Under the pieces are notes generated by a model that saw nothing but the letters and a program-made list of their open reading frames with translations, searched no databases and was not told the origin of the DNA. Both the position numbers and the translations under genes were made by a program. Positions 1 through 8,220 of a DNA stretch of 38,057 nucleotides are shown here, one piece after another. The stretch covers positions 1 to 38,057 of the forward strand of contig CAJXQE010000017.1 in NCBI GenBank assembly GCA_913058215.1, in the 5' to 3' direction. This stretch comes from an uncultured Verrucomicrobiales bacterium. Lineage in GTDB: Bacteria; Verrucomicrobiota; Verrucomicrobiia; Verrucomicrobiales; DEV007. Numbering within the stretch: position 1 is the first letter of the stretch; every line of letters begins with the position of its first letter.

Positions 1-1
1 G

Positions 2-238
2 ACGATCCACATCGGCAGCGTCGAAACCGGCCGATTCCTCAAGCTGTGCGATTCCCGAACCCGCCAGGGCAGGCCGCAATACACGCACGCTCATCCCTAC
101 ATGACACCCGACAAGCGCCATGTCATCTTCAACTCCAACGTCACCGGCGTCACCCAGGTTTACGCCGCTACCGTGCCGGCTGCGTTCCTCGAAAAGTTGG
201 CGCCTGCACAAAACGAAAAGCCAAAGCCCCAGCCATGA
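2..238 (+). CDS. C-terminal fragment of a beta-propeller protein, oligogalacturonate-lyase-like (5' truncated)
   Basis: The first 78 codons of the window are open in frame 2 and end at TGA 236-238. The peptide contains a typical last propeller blade: HAHPYMTPDKRHVIFNSN followed by a V-x-Q-V-Y strand. This 'HP-x-x-x-PD-x-x-x-V-x-F-x-S-N' pattern is that of PD40/TolB-like blades and of the seven-bladed oligogalacturonate lyase family (PF14583), which splits short pectin fragments in the periplasm or cytoplasm. The rest of the gene lies off the contig, so the assignment to the lyase rather than another PD40 protein is inference, partly from its neighbour. Its stop codon overlaps the start codon of the DUF4838 gene (ATGA at 235-238), so the two are probably translationally coupled in one operon. 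A longer open frame starting at 46 covers the same DNA in another frame; it is rejected because this blade motif is clear. Confidence 0.6.
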   Translation, partial: TIHIGSVETGRFLKLCDSRTRQGRPQYTHAHPYMTPDKRHVIFNSNVTGVTQVYAATVPAAFLEKLAPAQNEKPKPQP

Positions 239-2673
239 AACGATTCATTCCGAACACCGCGGCCATCCACGCCACAGGCCTTGCTCTGTTGACCGGTGTT
301 CTGTTCCTGGTGACGCCGGCGATTGCTCAGTCGGATGGCGGCCAGTCCCTCACACTTGCCGAAGCCAAGCAGACGCGTTACCAGATCGTGTCGGCCACGG
401 ATGCGGACGGGATCGAGGCCTATGCGGCGAAGACGCTGGCGGGTTATCTGAAGGAAATGACCGGAGCGGAGTTTCCAGTCGTCTCGCCCGATAAATACAA
501 AGCGGATCGGTCGGCCATCTTCGTGGGCCTGAGCGAACCGGCACTGGCGCGGCTGGAGTCGGAACCGCTGGCGAAGTTGCGCGATCAGGAGCACGTCGCA
601 CGCAGCATCGGTCCGGACATCCTGCTCTACGGCAAGGGTCATCGCGCGAGCCTCGACGCCGCGATGGAGTTCCTCGAGAACTCGCTCGGCTGGCAGTGGT
701 ATTCGTTTCTCGAAAAGCCCGTTGTGCCAAAGCGGGCATCGTTGACACTGAAGCCGTTTTCTCGGAAACGCGGTTTCGATTTCGAGTCACGTCAGCTGCC
801 GTTGCGATTCGGTGCGGACTTCTATTTGCAGCAAGGCGTCAACATGGGGCTCGAAACGAAGTTACTTCAGCGACAACAGGCAGTGCCAGGGTATCTCAAA
901 TCCTGGCTGCCGAATGAGAATTTTGTCCACACTTCATTTTCGTACATACCACCGACGCCGGACGATAGAGCCGCGAACGGATTTCCCTGGGTCGAAAAGC
1001 GGAACTATTTCAAGACGAATCCGGAATTCTTCTCTCTCAGCGAATCCGGAAAGCGGGTTCCGAACCTGCAACTCTGCTACAGCAATCGCGGATTGCGGGA
1101 TGAGCTGACCCGTCAGGTGCTGCGGCACATTAAAATCTTGGGTCAACGCCAGCTCATCATGATCGACGCTTTTGATCGACCAGGGCGCTTTTGCCACTGC
1201 GATGACTGCATCGAACGTGAGAAGCACTATCAGACTCCCGGCGGCCCGCTGTTCGACTATCTCCTCGAGCTGTGCAACGCGCTGAAGCTCGACCACCCGG
1301 AGACGCAAGTGAAGACGCTGGCTTATCGCCGCAGCCAGACGCAGGTTCCGCCGCGCTTGCCCGAGGGCGAGAAGCTACCCGGTAACCTCGTCATCGCCTT
1401 CGCGCCCATCGAGGACTGTTACTTTGCCGACTGGACGCATCCTGACCCGAAGATTCAGGAAACGTTTCAGCATCTGAAGGACTGGGCTGCGATCACCGCT
1501 CCGGGAAACCTCTGGGCGTGGATGTATCCGAACCCGTGGGGAACGGGGCACGAGATGCCTGTCGGCAATGTCGAGCGAGTCATCAACAACATGCGACTGA
1601 TGCACAAGGCCGGCGTACGCGGAATCTTCCTCGATCACCACGGCGTCAACTCACGCAGCGGCTGGAGCGAGCTGCAGGCTTTTCTTGTGTTGAAACTTTC
1701 GCAGGATATTGACACCAATACCGACGCGTTGATCACGGAATTCACCGACCACGCCTTCGGTCCGGCAGCTTCGCGGATGCGGCAGTATCTCACGGAACTT
1801 GAAACTGCACGCAAGGCGATAACCACGCTGCCGCCGAACGTGGGCTACAAGTCCCGCAACCTCGACGACCGCACCTTTCCCTACTTGACGGTCGCGAACC
1901 TCCACCGTTGGCAGCAGTGGTTTGAGGAGATGGAAGCCGTCACAGCGAAGCTGCCGAACAAACTAAGCAACGTGCGCTCGCAGCGCCGCGAGTTGGACCT
2001 CGCCACGCTTTGGAAATGGTTCAACCTGCGCGATGCCTGGCCCGCCGTTTACACCGACCATCAACAAGTCGCCGAGCGTGTCCTGGCCGCGAACCGGGCG
2101 AAATCGGATGCCGGTGTCGCGCCGGTCTGGAAACTCGGCGAGGCGCTTGTCGCCCGCTTCGTCACCCTGATCGACGCTGGAGGCGAAAAGCCCTTGCCGA
2201 CGGAATTCGATGGCATTGCTCCCGACCGCATCCGCACTTTTCTACCGAGAAACACTGCCCGCGGCGAAAAGAAACGCAGCGTCGAGGACGACGAAGCCGC
2301 CTTCGGCACGGCCGCTGTGGTGGATCAACCCGGGGAGCCCTTCCGCTGCGGCTTCAGCGAGTGGAAAACCCGCGTGCCCAGTGTCGTCACTCATGGTCCG
2401 CGTCTCGAAATCCCGCGCGACCGGATCACCCCGGGAGAATACCGCCTTTATCCGCTCGGCGAGTTTGACCTGACCACGGACGACAGCTTGATATGGTTTG
2501 GCCGCAGTTGGGCGACCAATCTGGAGGTAGGCTCGCAGTTGTATTTCCCCGGTGAAATCAACCACTGGAAAGCGTGGGTGTCCCTTAAGTTCATCGGCCC
2601 CAACTACGGTGGTAAGGGTGAAGACCAAGTCCTCTGTGACCGAGTGATCCTGGTGCGTCAGGGCGCGGAGTGA
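235..2673 (+). CDS. Secreted DUF4838 (GH67-like N-terminal domain) glycan-active protein, 812 aa
   Basis: The start chosen is ATG 235, because a signal peptide follows directly (MKRFIPNTA, then a hydrophobic stretch ending in TPAIAQ) and because it overlaps the upstream stop as ATGA. The open frame continues upstream to 46, but those codons belong to the preceding gene in another frame. Residues about 40-170 resemble the N-terminal domain of GH67-type alpha-glucuronidases. Residues about 180-610 match the DUF4838 region, a predicted TIM-barrel related to glycoside hydrolases of unknown specificity. A Cys motif C-H-C-D-D-C lies at residues 320-325, in the same place as in the two paralogues of this window. 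The last 130 residues look like a beta-rich accessory domain and not the CBM9-like domain seen in the paralogues. The gene overlaps the TPR gene by 4 bp (GTGA). The substrate is unknown; linkage to a lyase-like gene suggests a uronic-acid-containing glycan. Confidence 0.85.
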   Translation: MKRFIPNTAAIHATGLALLTGVLFLVTPAIAQSDGGQSLTLAEAKQTRYQIVSATDADGIEAYAAKTLAGYLKEMTGAEFPVVSPDKYKADRSAIFVGLSEPALARLESEPLAKLRDQEHVARSIGPDILLYGKGHRASLDAAMEFLENSLGWQWYSFLEKPVVPKRASLTLKPFSRKRGFDFESRQLPLRFGADFYLQQGVNMGLETKLLQRQQAVPGYLKSWLPNENFVHTSFSYIPPTPDDRAANGFPWVEKRNYFKTNPEFFSLSESGKRVPNLQLCYSNRGLRDELTRQVLRHIKILGQRQLIMIDAFDRPGRFCHCDDCIEREKHYQTPGGPLFDYLLELCNALKLDHPETQVKTLAYRRSQTQVPPRLPEGEKLPGNLVIAFAPIEDCYFADWTHPDPKIQETFQHLKDWAAITAPGNLWAWMYPNPWGTGHEMPVGNVERVINNMRLMHKAGVRGIFLDHHGVNSRSGWSELQAFLVLKLSQDIDTNTDALITEFTDHAFGPAASRMRQYLTELETARKAITTLPPNVGYKSRNLDDRTFPYLTVANLHRWQQWFEEMEAVTAKLPNKLSNVRSQRRELDLATLWKWFNLRDAWPAVYTDHQQVAERVLAANRAKSDAGVAPVWKLGEALVARFVTLIDAGGEKPLPTEFDGIAPDRIRTFLPRNTARGEKKRSVEDDEAAFGTAAVVDQPGEPFRCGFSEWKTRVPSVVTHGPRLEIPRDRITPGEYRLYPLGEFDLTTDDSLIWFGRSWATNLEVGSQLYFPGEINHWKAWVSLKFIGPNYGGKGEDQVLCDRVILVRQGAE

Positions 2674-3104
2674 AACGTTTAATAAGTGGCAACCGTGCTC
2701 ATTTGAAATTGGAGGAAATGGGATCAGGCAACAGGGGGCGAGCCTACTACATCACCAAAGCCGAGACGGATCTCAGCAAGGCGCTACCGTGGACCAGCGA
2801 CCCGGAAGCCCGCGACGCGGTTCTATTGATGCTCGCCCAGAACCGGGAAAACAACCTTGGAGACGACGACCGCGCTTTCGAAGCCTACGATGCGATCGTC
2901 GGCGGTCGTGAACGCATCGGTGGCGCGAATCATTTCTATGCGCTGCAGGGGCTTGCCCGGATTCTCACCAAACGCGGTCAATTCGATGAGGCCCTGAAGA
3001 CTCTGGATCGCGCGAATCCAGAGAAGTTGCAGGGGAGTTGGAAGGAGAACATTCTGCGATCGATTGAGGAGGTGGAGGAAGCGAGAGGGGGTGGGGCGAA
3101 GTAG
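2670..3104 (+). CDS. Short TPR-like protein, homologous to the C-terminal tail of the 1094-aa DUF4838 protein
   Basis: The 144-aa frame starts at GTG 2670, which overlaps the stop of the DUF4838 gene, so translation could be coupled. A second start is ATG 2718. From about residue 23 the protein aligns almost without gaps with residues about 940-1065 of the DUF4838-CBM9-TPR protein at 20898-24182. Shared landmarks are TSD, NRE, the DD-x-A block, YALQGLARILTKRGQFDEA against YSGLQGAAKILTKQGKFDEA, and L-x-G-SW. The motif is a tetratricopeptide-type helix pair used for protein contacts. It lacks both the first TPR units and the final repeat of the larger protein, and has no signal peptide of its own. 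It may therefore be a decayed, 5'-truncated remnant of a fused gene, or a separate subunit working with the DUF4838 protein. I cannot tell these apart from the sequence. Confidence 0.65.
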   Translation: MKRLISGNRAHLKLEEMGSGNRGRAYYITKAETDLSKALPWTSDPEARDAVLLMLAQNRENNLGDDDRAFEAYDAIVGGRERIGGANHFYALQGLARILTKRGQFDEALKTLDRANPEKLQGSWKENILRSIEEVEEARGGGAK

Positions 3105-3495
3105 GGGTACCTCCGTGCGTCCATGCGATGGATAATCGGTTGCGACCTTGTTTCGTCATCCCCTGCATTGCCAAGAGTTGGAGAGAGAGGCGTGATGTAA
3201 GGGGTAAATCGCGCACCTAACACCTATCCCGGATTTGGCTGGCCCCGACTGAGAATGCGCCCTCGCCGTCGGCTGGACAAAGAGTGGGTGATTGGAACCT
3301 CCTTTTTTAAGCTCTTTCATCAAGCCGCTTCCGACCGGTGGGTGGGCGGATGGGGAGCAGACGCAACCCTATTGGATCAGCGACCTCACCCTGTTGAATC
3401 GGCCTGAGATTTATCAACAACCGACGACTCGTTTCGGCGTACCTTGCAAACCCTGCCAGCGCATGACAAAATCAGGTAAGATCCGGTGTCCCAAA
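3105..3495. other. Intergenic region upstream of the TIR-STAND gene, no recognised gene
   Basis: About 390 bases without a convincing gene. The frame of the TIR gene stays open upstream to 3292, but those 68 codons show no recognisable domain and the TIR fold begins at the Met at 3496. Short frames on the minus strand here are compositionally odd and have no recognisable motif. Base composition shifts from GC-rich to AT-rich across this stretch, so it probably contains the boundary of the accessory segment. No clear terminator or promoter could be assigned by eye. Confidence 0.5.
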
Positions 3496-6400
3496 ATGAA
3501 ACGTTTTTCAGTCGCATTATCATTCCCAGGAGAGAAACGACAATTTGTGGAGAAAGTTGCGGATTGTCTTTCCGCTGAATTTGGAAGAACAAGGGTTCTT
3601 TATGACAAATATTTAAAGGAAGAGTTTTCGGTTCTCGAACTGGATGTCTATTTGCCAAGTCTCTATCGGAAAGAATCTGATTTGGTTGTCGTCTTCCTTT
3701 GTGATGAATACTTAAAGAAACGGTGGTGTGGTCTTGAAATGCGACACATCAGAGAGCTGATCGCAACTGAGGATCAGCATCGTATTATGCTAATCCGGTT
3801 TGATGACAAGATTACCTACGAGGAGTTGGGTATATTGTCAGGCGATGGATTCCTACCTATTGCAGGGAAGACACCCGGGGAAGTTGCCGCGTCAATTGTG
3901 AGGCGCAGCCAAATCCAATATGATCCCGTAAAGCAGCGACCCGATAGCAAAGAAGTATCTCGTGATTCTTCTGATCTGCACGTCTTCTACGGAAGACAAC
4001 GGATAAGGATATACGAAGACCTTCAAACAAAATGGCTCTCAAATAATTTGGTGTCGATTGCTGTTATTCAGGGAATTCCCGGTATTGGGAAGTCTCAACT
4101 CGCTCGACAACTGGTTTCGGAATCCAAGATGCGAACTCTCTACCTCCCGATCGAGAATTTGTCAGGTGACTCAGCATTTGAAATTTTGTCTGAGCTGCTT
4201 TCACTCCTTGGCAAAACAAATCAGAGTGAGACGATTCAAAATTCAGTTTCTACCGACTCTGAATTCTTCGTAAGGTCGATTCACGCACTCCTTAAAGAGA
4301 ATGAAATTGTCCTTGTGCTTGATGACTTTCATAATGGCTTTGAGCAAGGCCGTGACACGATTCCAGATGTTTGGCGAAAGCTTTTCGAGAGAATTGGCAA
4401 TGAACCAAATTTCCTCGGTAAAGTGCTTATCATAAGCAATCGCTCATTGCCTTCTACGCGTTGGTCTGAAAATGCCTTTGTGAGAACCTTGGAGGGGCTC
4501 GAAGAGAAACAGGCGGAAGAGTTCCTGCTGAGCTTGCTCTCGACCAAATCAATCGAGGTGGAATCGCTTAATGATCGAGCTGCTGAGATTGTTCAGAGAT
4601 TAGGAGGAAATCCAAGAGCGATAAAAACTCTCGTGTCGGGACTCGAATACAGCTCCCTCGACGAATTGCTCTTCTTCGCGCCAAAGAAGTCCGACCTAAG
4701 AGATGTCGAGCTAAGCACCGAGTTGTTGGAGGGTTTTGAGCGTGAAGTCCTCTCACGAACACTCCCTGATCTTTCAACCGATTTGACCGCGTTTTTGAGG
4801 GCTCTTTCAGTTCATCGGCGACCGTGGAGAAGGGAAGCAATATCCTTCTTGCAGAAAAGTTTTCAGGACTGCATGAAGTTGAGAAGGTCTCTCATTGATC
4901 GGTTTTTCCTTGAATGCTCACATGGAGTTGAATCGATTCATCCTTTAGTAAGAGAAATCTGCGTTTCGAGACTTCGCGAAATTAGCTCTGAATGGAAGCG
5001 CGCTCACGATGCAGCGGCAAACTACCATCTAGATGGTTTCAATCTTCGGAAAAACGAGGATTCGAAAAAGGTTTCGACGTCATATTTGGAGTTGAGATAC
5101 CACTTGTTTGAGGCGAAGCGCATGTCCGAACTCCGGACCGCTACTAAAAAGCTTTGCGCATTCATTCTGAGAGTAATTCAAAAGCAAAAATTAGCACATG
5201 CCCCTAAAGATCCAGCCGAAATCGAAGAGCACATCGTGCTGATCGATAGTCTTCCATCAAATGAGCGAACACATGGTCTCGAATTTCACCTAGCGTTGTG
5301 TTTGCGTGAACGAAACCTAACAGGCGATTTTAATCGTGCGCTTGAACATGCTCGGAAAGGTGTAAGCAGGAGTTCCTACTATGCCGCCTGGCTGCTACTT
5401 CTTGAAATCGAATACGAGATCAATGGTGGTGATTCCATTATTCCAGTCGCTCGCCGGGCATTAAAGGCGTTGCAGGGAAAAGGCAACGCATTTTCGATCT
5501 ATTTGCGGAGTTCCGATCTTCTCGACAAGTCAGGTCGTACGAATGAAGCAATCGCGCTCTTAGAAGCCGGTATTTCTGACGAAAAGCTGGAATGCAGGTC
5601 AGTCTTACTTACGAATTGCACCCATCGGCTAGAGGAATCTGGGCGTAGGGATCGAGCTATAGAATTGATCCTGTCGAAATTGGGCAGCTTTAAGCCGACC
5701 GACCAAGGCCCACTTCTTGTTAGGTGTGCGGGATTGTTAATGGCAGACGGGAGGGCCAATGAAGCGATTGACAAATTGAGAGCAGGAATGGGCGTCGAAG
5801 GCATCTCAAAAAGGCACGTGTTTTATCTTCAAATTTCTGATTTCTATCTAGCAGAGAATGAGCCTGAAGAAGCGATTCGAATTCTTCGGGCTGGAATTGC
5901 AGATCCAGAAGTTATTGACCCTAAGAAGCTATTTTCAAAGTGTGCTCAAATCTTAGCTGAAGGCGGGCGAGAGTCCGAGGCTCTTGATCTTCTAAGTGAT
6001 GGTATTGATAATGAGAAGTGCAGGGACGTGGCACCTGTCATTCATTCGATCGCTGATATCTTAGAGAAATCGGGCAAATACGAGGAAGCAGTCGCGATAG
6101 TGGAGAAAGCGCTAACCGACAGAACGCTCGCTAAGGAAGTTTCGATTTATCTAGCCTGCGCAAAGTTGCATTTTCACGCGAGGCGCCTGAGCCCGGCCCT
6201 CGTTGTTTTAAAGAGGGGTATTGCGAAGGAGGGGATAAGAGATAAGGAACAACTCTATCACATGGCCGGCGATATCGCAGCACACCATGGAACAAATGAT
6301 GACGGGATAAAAATTCTGTTGGAAGGAATCCGAACTGTACCTTCGTCAAATCGATACGGACTTTATATGCTTGCCTCGAAACTTCTGACAAAAGACAATC

Positions 6401-6837
6401 GAATAGATGAAGCAATTGACCTTCTGCAGTCTGCAATCGAAGCGCCAGCACTGAAAAATAAGGCACCAATAATTCAGGCGTGTGCAAAATTACTCATTCG
6501 CAAAGAAGAATCGGCGCAAGCTCTAAAGTTACTGGAGGTCGCAATACGAATGCCAGGACTGACTGGAATCGTTGTCATTTACCAATACTACGGCGAGCTT
6601 CTCGAAAAGAATGGAGAGCGACGGAAAGCGATTGACCTTCTAATTGAAGCGATAAAAGGTCCAAAAATTGGGAATGTTGTTTCCCTCTACAAATTGGCAA
6701 GCGAGATGTTGACCCGGGAGGGAGAGGCTGAAACTGCAATCGAACTACTTGAACTAGGATTAAAAGCATTTCCAAAGGACGGAGCTTTGAAGTCGGCTTT
6801 GACACGACTTAAGGGTATTCGGCTGGAGTCACGCTAG
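3496..6837 (+). CDS. TIR - STAND NTPase - TPR-like repeat protein (NLR-like, putative anti-phage defence), 1113 aa
   Basis: The start chosen is ATG 3496, since the TIR domain begins at once with KRFSVALSFPGEKR; ATG 3463 is an alternative. Residues 1-105 are a TIR domain. Its WCGLE motif (residues 77-81) puts Glu81 where the catalytic glutamate of NADase TIR domains sits. Residues about 165-500 are a STAND/NB-ARC-like ATPase: P-loop GIPGIGKS at 193-200, Walker B IVLVLDDF at 271-278, an IISNR sensor at 312-316, GGNPRAI at 370-376 like the plant GLPL motif, and IHPLVRE at 481-487 like the MHD box. Residues about 520-1113 are helical repeats, eleven of them exactly 36 residues long (685-1080). 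By analogy with known TIR-STAND proteins, the repeats would sense an invader, the ATPase would oligomerise, and TIR would degrade NAD+. The gene is clearly richer in A/T than its neighbours, which suggests transfer. It appears to act alone; no obvious partner gene is adjacent. Confidence 0.9.
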   Translation: MKRFSVALSFPGEKRQFVEKVADCLSAEFGRTRVLYDKYLKEEFSVLELDVYLPSLYRKESDLVVVFLCDEYLKKRWCGLEMRHIRELIATEDQHRIMLIRFDDKITYEELGILSGDGFLPIAGKTPGEVAASIVRRSQIQYDPVKQRPDSKEVSRDSSDLHVFYGRQRIRIYEDLQTKWLSNNLVSIAVIQGIPGIGKSQLARQLVSESKMRTLYLPIENLSGDSAFEILSELLSLLGKTNQSETIQNSVSTDSEFFVRSIHALLKENEIVLVLDDFHNGFEQGRDTIPDVWRKLFERIGNEPNFLGKVLIISNRSLPSTRWSENAFVRTLEGLEEKQAEEFLLSLLSTKSIEVESLNDRAAEIVQRLGGNPRAIKTLVSGLEYSSLDELLFFAPKKSDLRDVELSTELLEGFEREVLSRTLPDLSTDLTAFLRALSVHRRPWRREAISFLQKSFQDCMKLRRSLIDRFFLECSHGVESIHPLVREICVSRLREISSEWKRAHDAAANYHLDGFNLRKNEDSKKVSTSYLELRYHLFEAKRMSELRTATKKLCAFILRVIQKQKLAHAPKDPAEIEEHIVLIDSLPSNERTHGLEFHLALCLRERNLTGDFNRALEHARKGVSRSSYYAAWLLLLEIEYEINGGDSIIPVARRALKALQGKGNAFSIYLRSSDLLDKSGRTNEAIALLEAGISDEKLECRSVLLTNCTHRLEESGRRDRAIELILSKLGSFKPTDQGPLLVRCAGLLMADGRANEAIDKLRAGMGVEGISKRHVFYLQISDFYLAENEPEEAIRILRAGIADPEVIDPKKLFSKCAQILAEGGRESEALDLLSDGIDNEKCRDVAPVIHSIADILEKSGKYEEAVAIVEKALTDRTLAKEVSIYLACAKLHFHARRLSPALVVLKRGIAKEGIRDKEQLYHMAGDIAAHHGTNDDGIKILLEGIRTVPSSNRYGLYMLASKLLTKDNRIDEAIDLLQSAIEAPALKNKAPIIQACAKLLIRKEESAQALKLLEVAIRMPGLTGIVVIYQYYGELLEKNGERRKAIDLLIEAIKGPKIGNVVSLYKLASEMLTREGEAETAIELLELGLKAFPKDGALKSALTRLKGIRLESR

Positions 6838-7552
6838 TAGTCCTAAGGGGCCGGGGTCAGGGCTGGGAGCAGGCGACCAATTCCAAAATTTAATCACCCG
6901 CAGAAAAACGGAGCGTCAGAGGTTGAGCGGGACGTTTCCAATTTGTTGATCGCGCACCTGACTCGTTTCCCGGGTCCCGTTTGATTCGCAGTGGCTCGGT
7001 TCTTTTATCAATCCTCCGCTTCGTCAGTCTCCAGTGTCCAGCTGACCGGGTTGACCAGCAGGCGGCGGACATCCGCCAACTGCATGTCCTGCGGGGCGCC
7101 GTGACAGTTTGCGCGTCTGGGATCGACGGTTGATTTGTCGAAAGTTTTTGGCTGACCTCAAAAACTCCCCGCAATCCAAAAAAAGGATTCCGCACTAGGC
7201 GGCAACTAGTGCCGCAATCTGCGCGATCTCTTTCGGTCGGACTGGTGAGAATACTTTACGCGGCTTGTGAGAAATATTCCCATCTCGACCTGGATTCCCT
7301 CGCTCTCCATCTGGTCCACAAAAATTCCCGGGGACAGGTGATTTATTTGGTGTCAAAAATGTTGATTTCCATGTTTTTTCCTAATTTCCGCAATTATAAG
7401 CACGAAACGAGAATTATAATTCGCCCGTCCGTGCGAATTTGCTAATTTTGCGGAGCAGTAGAAACTTAAGTTTTTCGACTTTTGATATTCAGAATCTGCT
7501 GGAAAAAGGGCTCCTGCAGCGAGTGAGGTCACTCTGATCTAGCTGGCTCCAT
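6838..7552. other. Decayed intergenic region after the TIR-STAND gene
   Basis: About 715 bases without an intact gene. The only stretch with protein-like character is a short minus-strand frame at 7008-7157 (listed separately). 7330-7500 is very AT-rich and shows no coding pattern; it could hold promoter sequence but no confident -35/-10 pair was chosen. The composition changes abruptly inside the region, as expected where an accessory segment joins older sequence. Confidence 0.45.
7008..7157 (-). pseudogene. Short C-terminal gene remnant of unknown family
   Basis: Reading the minus strand, about 49 codons run from just after an in-frame TGA to the stop at 7010-7008. The last part is protein-like: CHGAPQDMQLADVRRLLVNP, then a short acidic tail ending in DEAED. 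It has no start codon in a sensible place and no ribosome binding site, so it looks like the 3' end of a gene that has lost its front part. I do not recognise the family. A longer overlapping minus-strand frame (6890-7195) has a basic, Trp/Arg/Ser-rich translation and looks like the shadow of this one. Confidence 0.3.
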
Positions 7553-7969
7553 TCAAGCTTCTTCCATTTCGACCGCAGAAGGAAATAATTTGAGAATGTC
7601 GCCACACTCTTCTTCGAGGACACCGGTATCGACAAACTCGTCTCCCCTTATGACCGCTGCCGCAAATCTGTGCTTACCATCGTGAATACGCACATTGTGT
7701 GCCGAATCTAACGGCTCGATAGCCAGAATAATTCGGTCTTTGATTTCACTTCGATATAGCGTGGCAATACGATTGACGTGAAATGCTTTGGACTCTAGGG
7801 AGTTCCCGTTAAAATTGTATTTAGCATCGTTCCAATTGCGGTTTTCGATTGCGCCTTCATCAATCGCTGCCCAGACCTCTTCAATCGAAATGGATTCGCC
7901 ACTCCATCCGTCCTTCAGGGGATCGAAGTGGGCGGAAATTTCGACAGTCTTTATCCGATAGAATGGCAT
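7553..7969 (-). CDS. Small ParB/sulfiredoxin-like protein, 138 aa
   Basis: An intact AT-rich gene whose product starts MPFYRIKTVEIS and has no signal peptide. The clearest motif is HDGKHRFAAAVIRGDEF (residues about 95-111), which matches the 'DG-x-H-R-x-x-A-x-x-x-x-G' signature of ParB-like nuclease/CTPase and sulfiredoxin-fold domains. The protein is much shorter than a chromosome-partitioning ParB and lacks a recognisable helix-turn-helix, so it is more likely a stand-alone member used in an accessory function. It shares the low GC of the TIR-STAND gene about 700 bases away but points the other way, so joint function is only a suggestion. No clear ribosome binding site precedes ATG 7969. 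Confidence 0.55.
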   Translation of the reverse strand: MPFYRIKTVEISAHFDPLKDGWSGESISIEEVWAAIDEGAIENRNWNDAKYNFNGNSLESKAFHVNRIATLYRSEIKDRIILAIEPLDSAHNVRIHDGKHRFAAAVIRGDEFVDTGVLEEECGDILKLFPSAVEMEEA

Positions 7970-8220
7970 TGCGGAATCATTCTACTACGAATTTGGCGGA
8001 GAAAAAGGCGAGGTGGGTTTCAGGCATAATCCTGGAAAGAAGCTCAAAAAAATGTGTTGCGCGATTTGTGATCCCCTCACGGGAAGACAAGGGTCCTACC
8101 AAGTGCGTTCAGCATCAATCTAAAGATTTTCTTTCACTTTTGTTTTACGAACCAACAGGGTTGCCTCAACGAACGTACCCTATTGACTCGTGAAGCACCC
8201 CTTCGTTTACGCATGCGCAA

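Noticed and set aside
46-234. N-terminal extension of the first DUF4838 protein to position 46
   Set aside because: These codons overlap the end of a beta-propeller gene with a clear motif in another frame; the signal peptide begins at 235.
7209-7445. Plus-strand frame after the TIR gene
   Set aside because: AT-rich, without motif or start signal, and overlapping stretches of decayed sequence.
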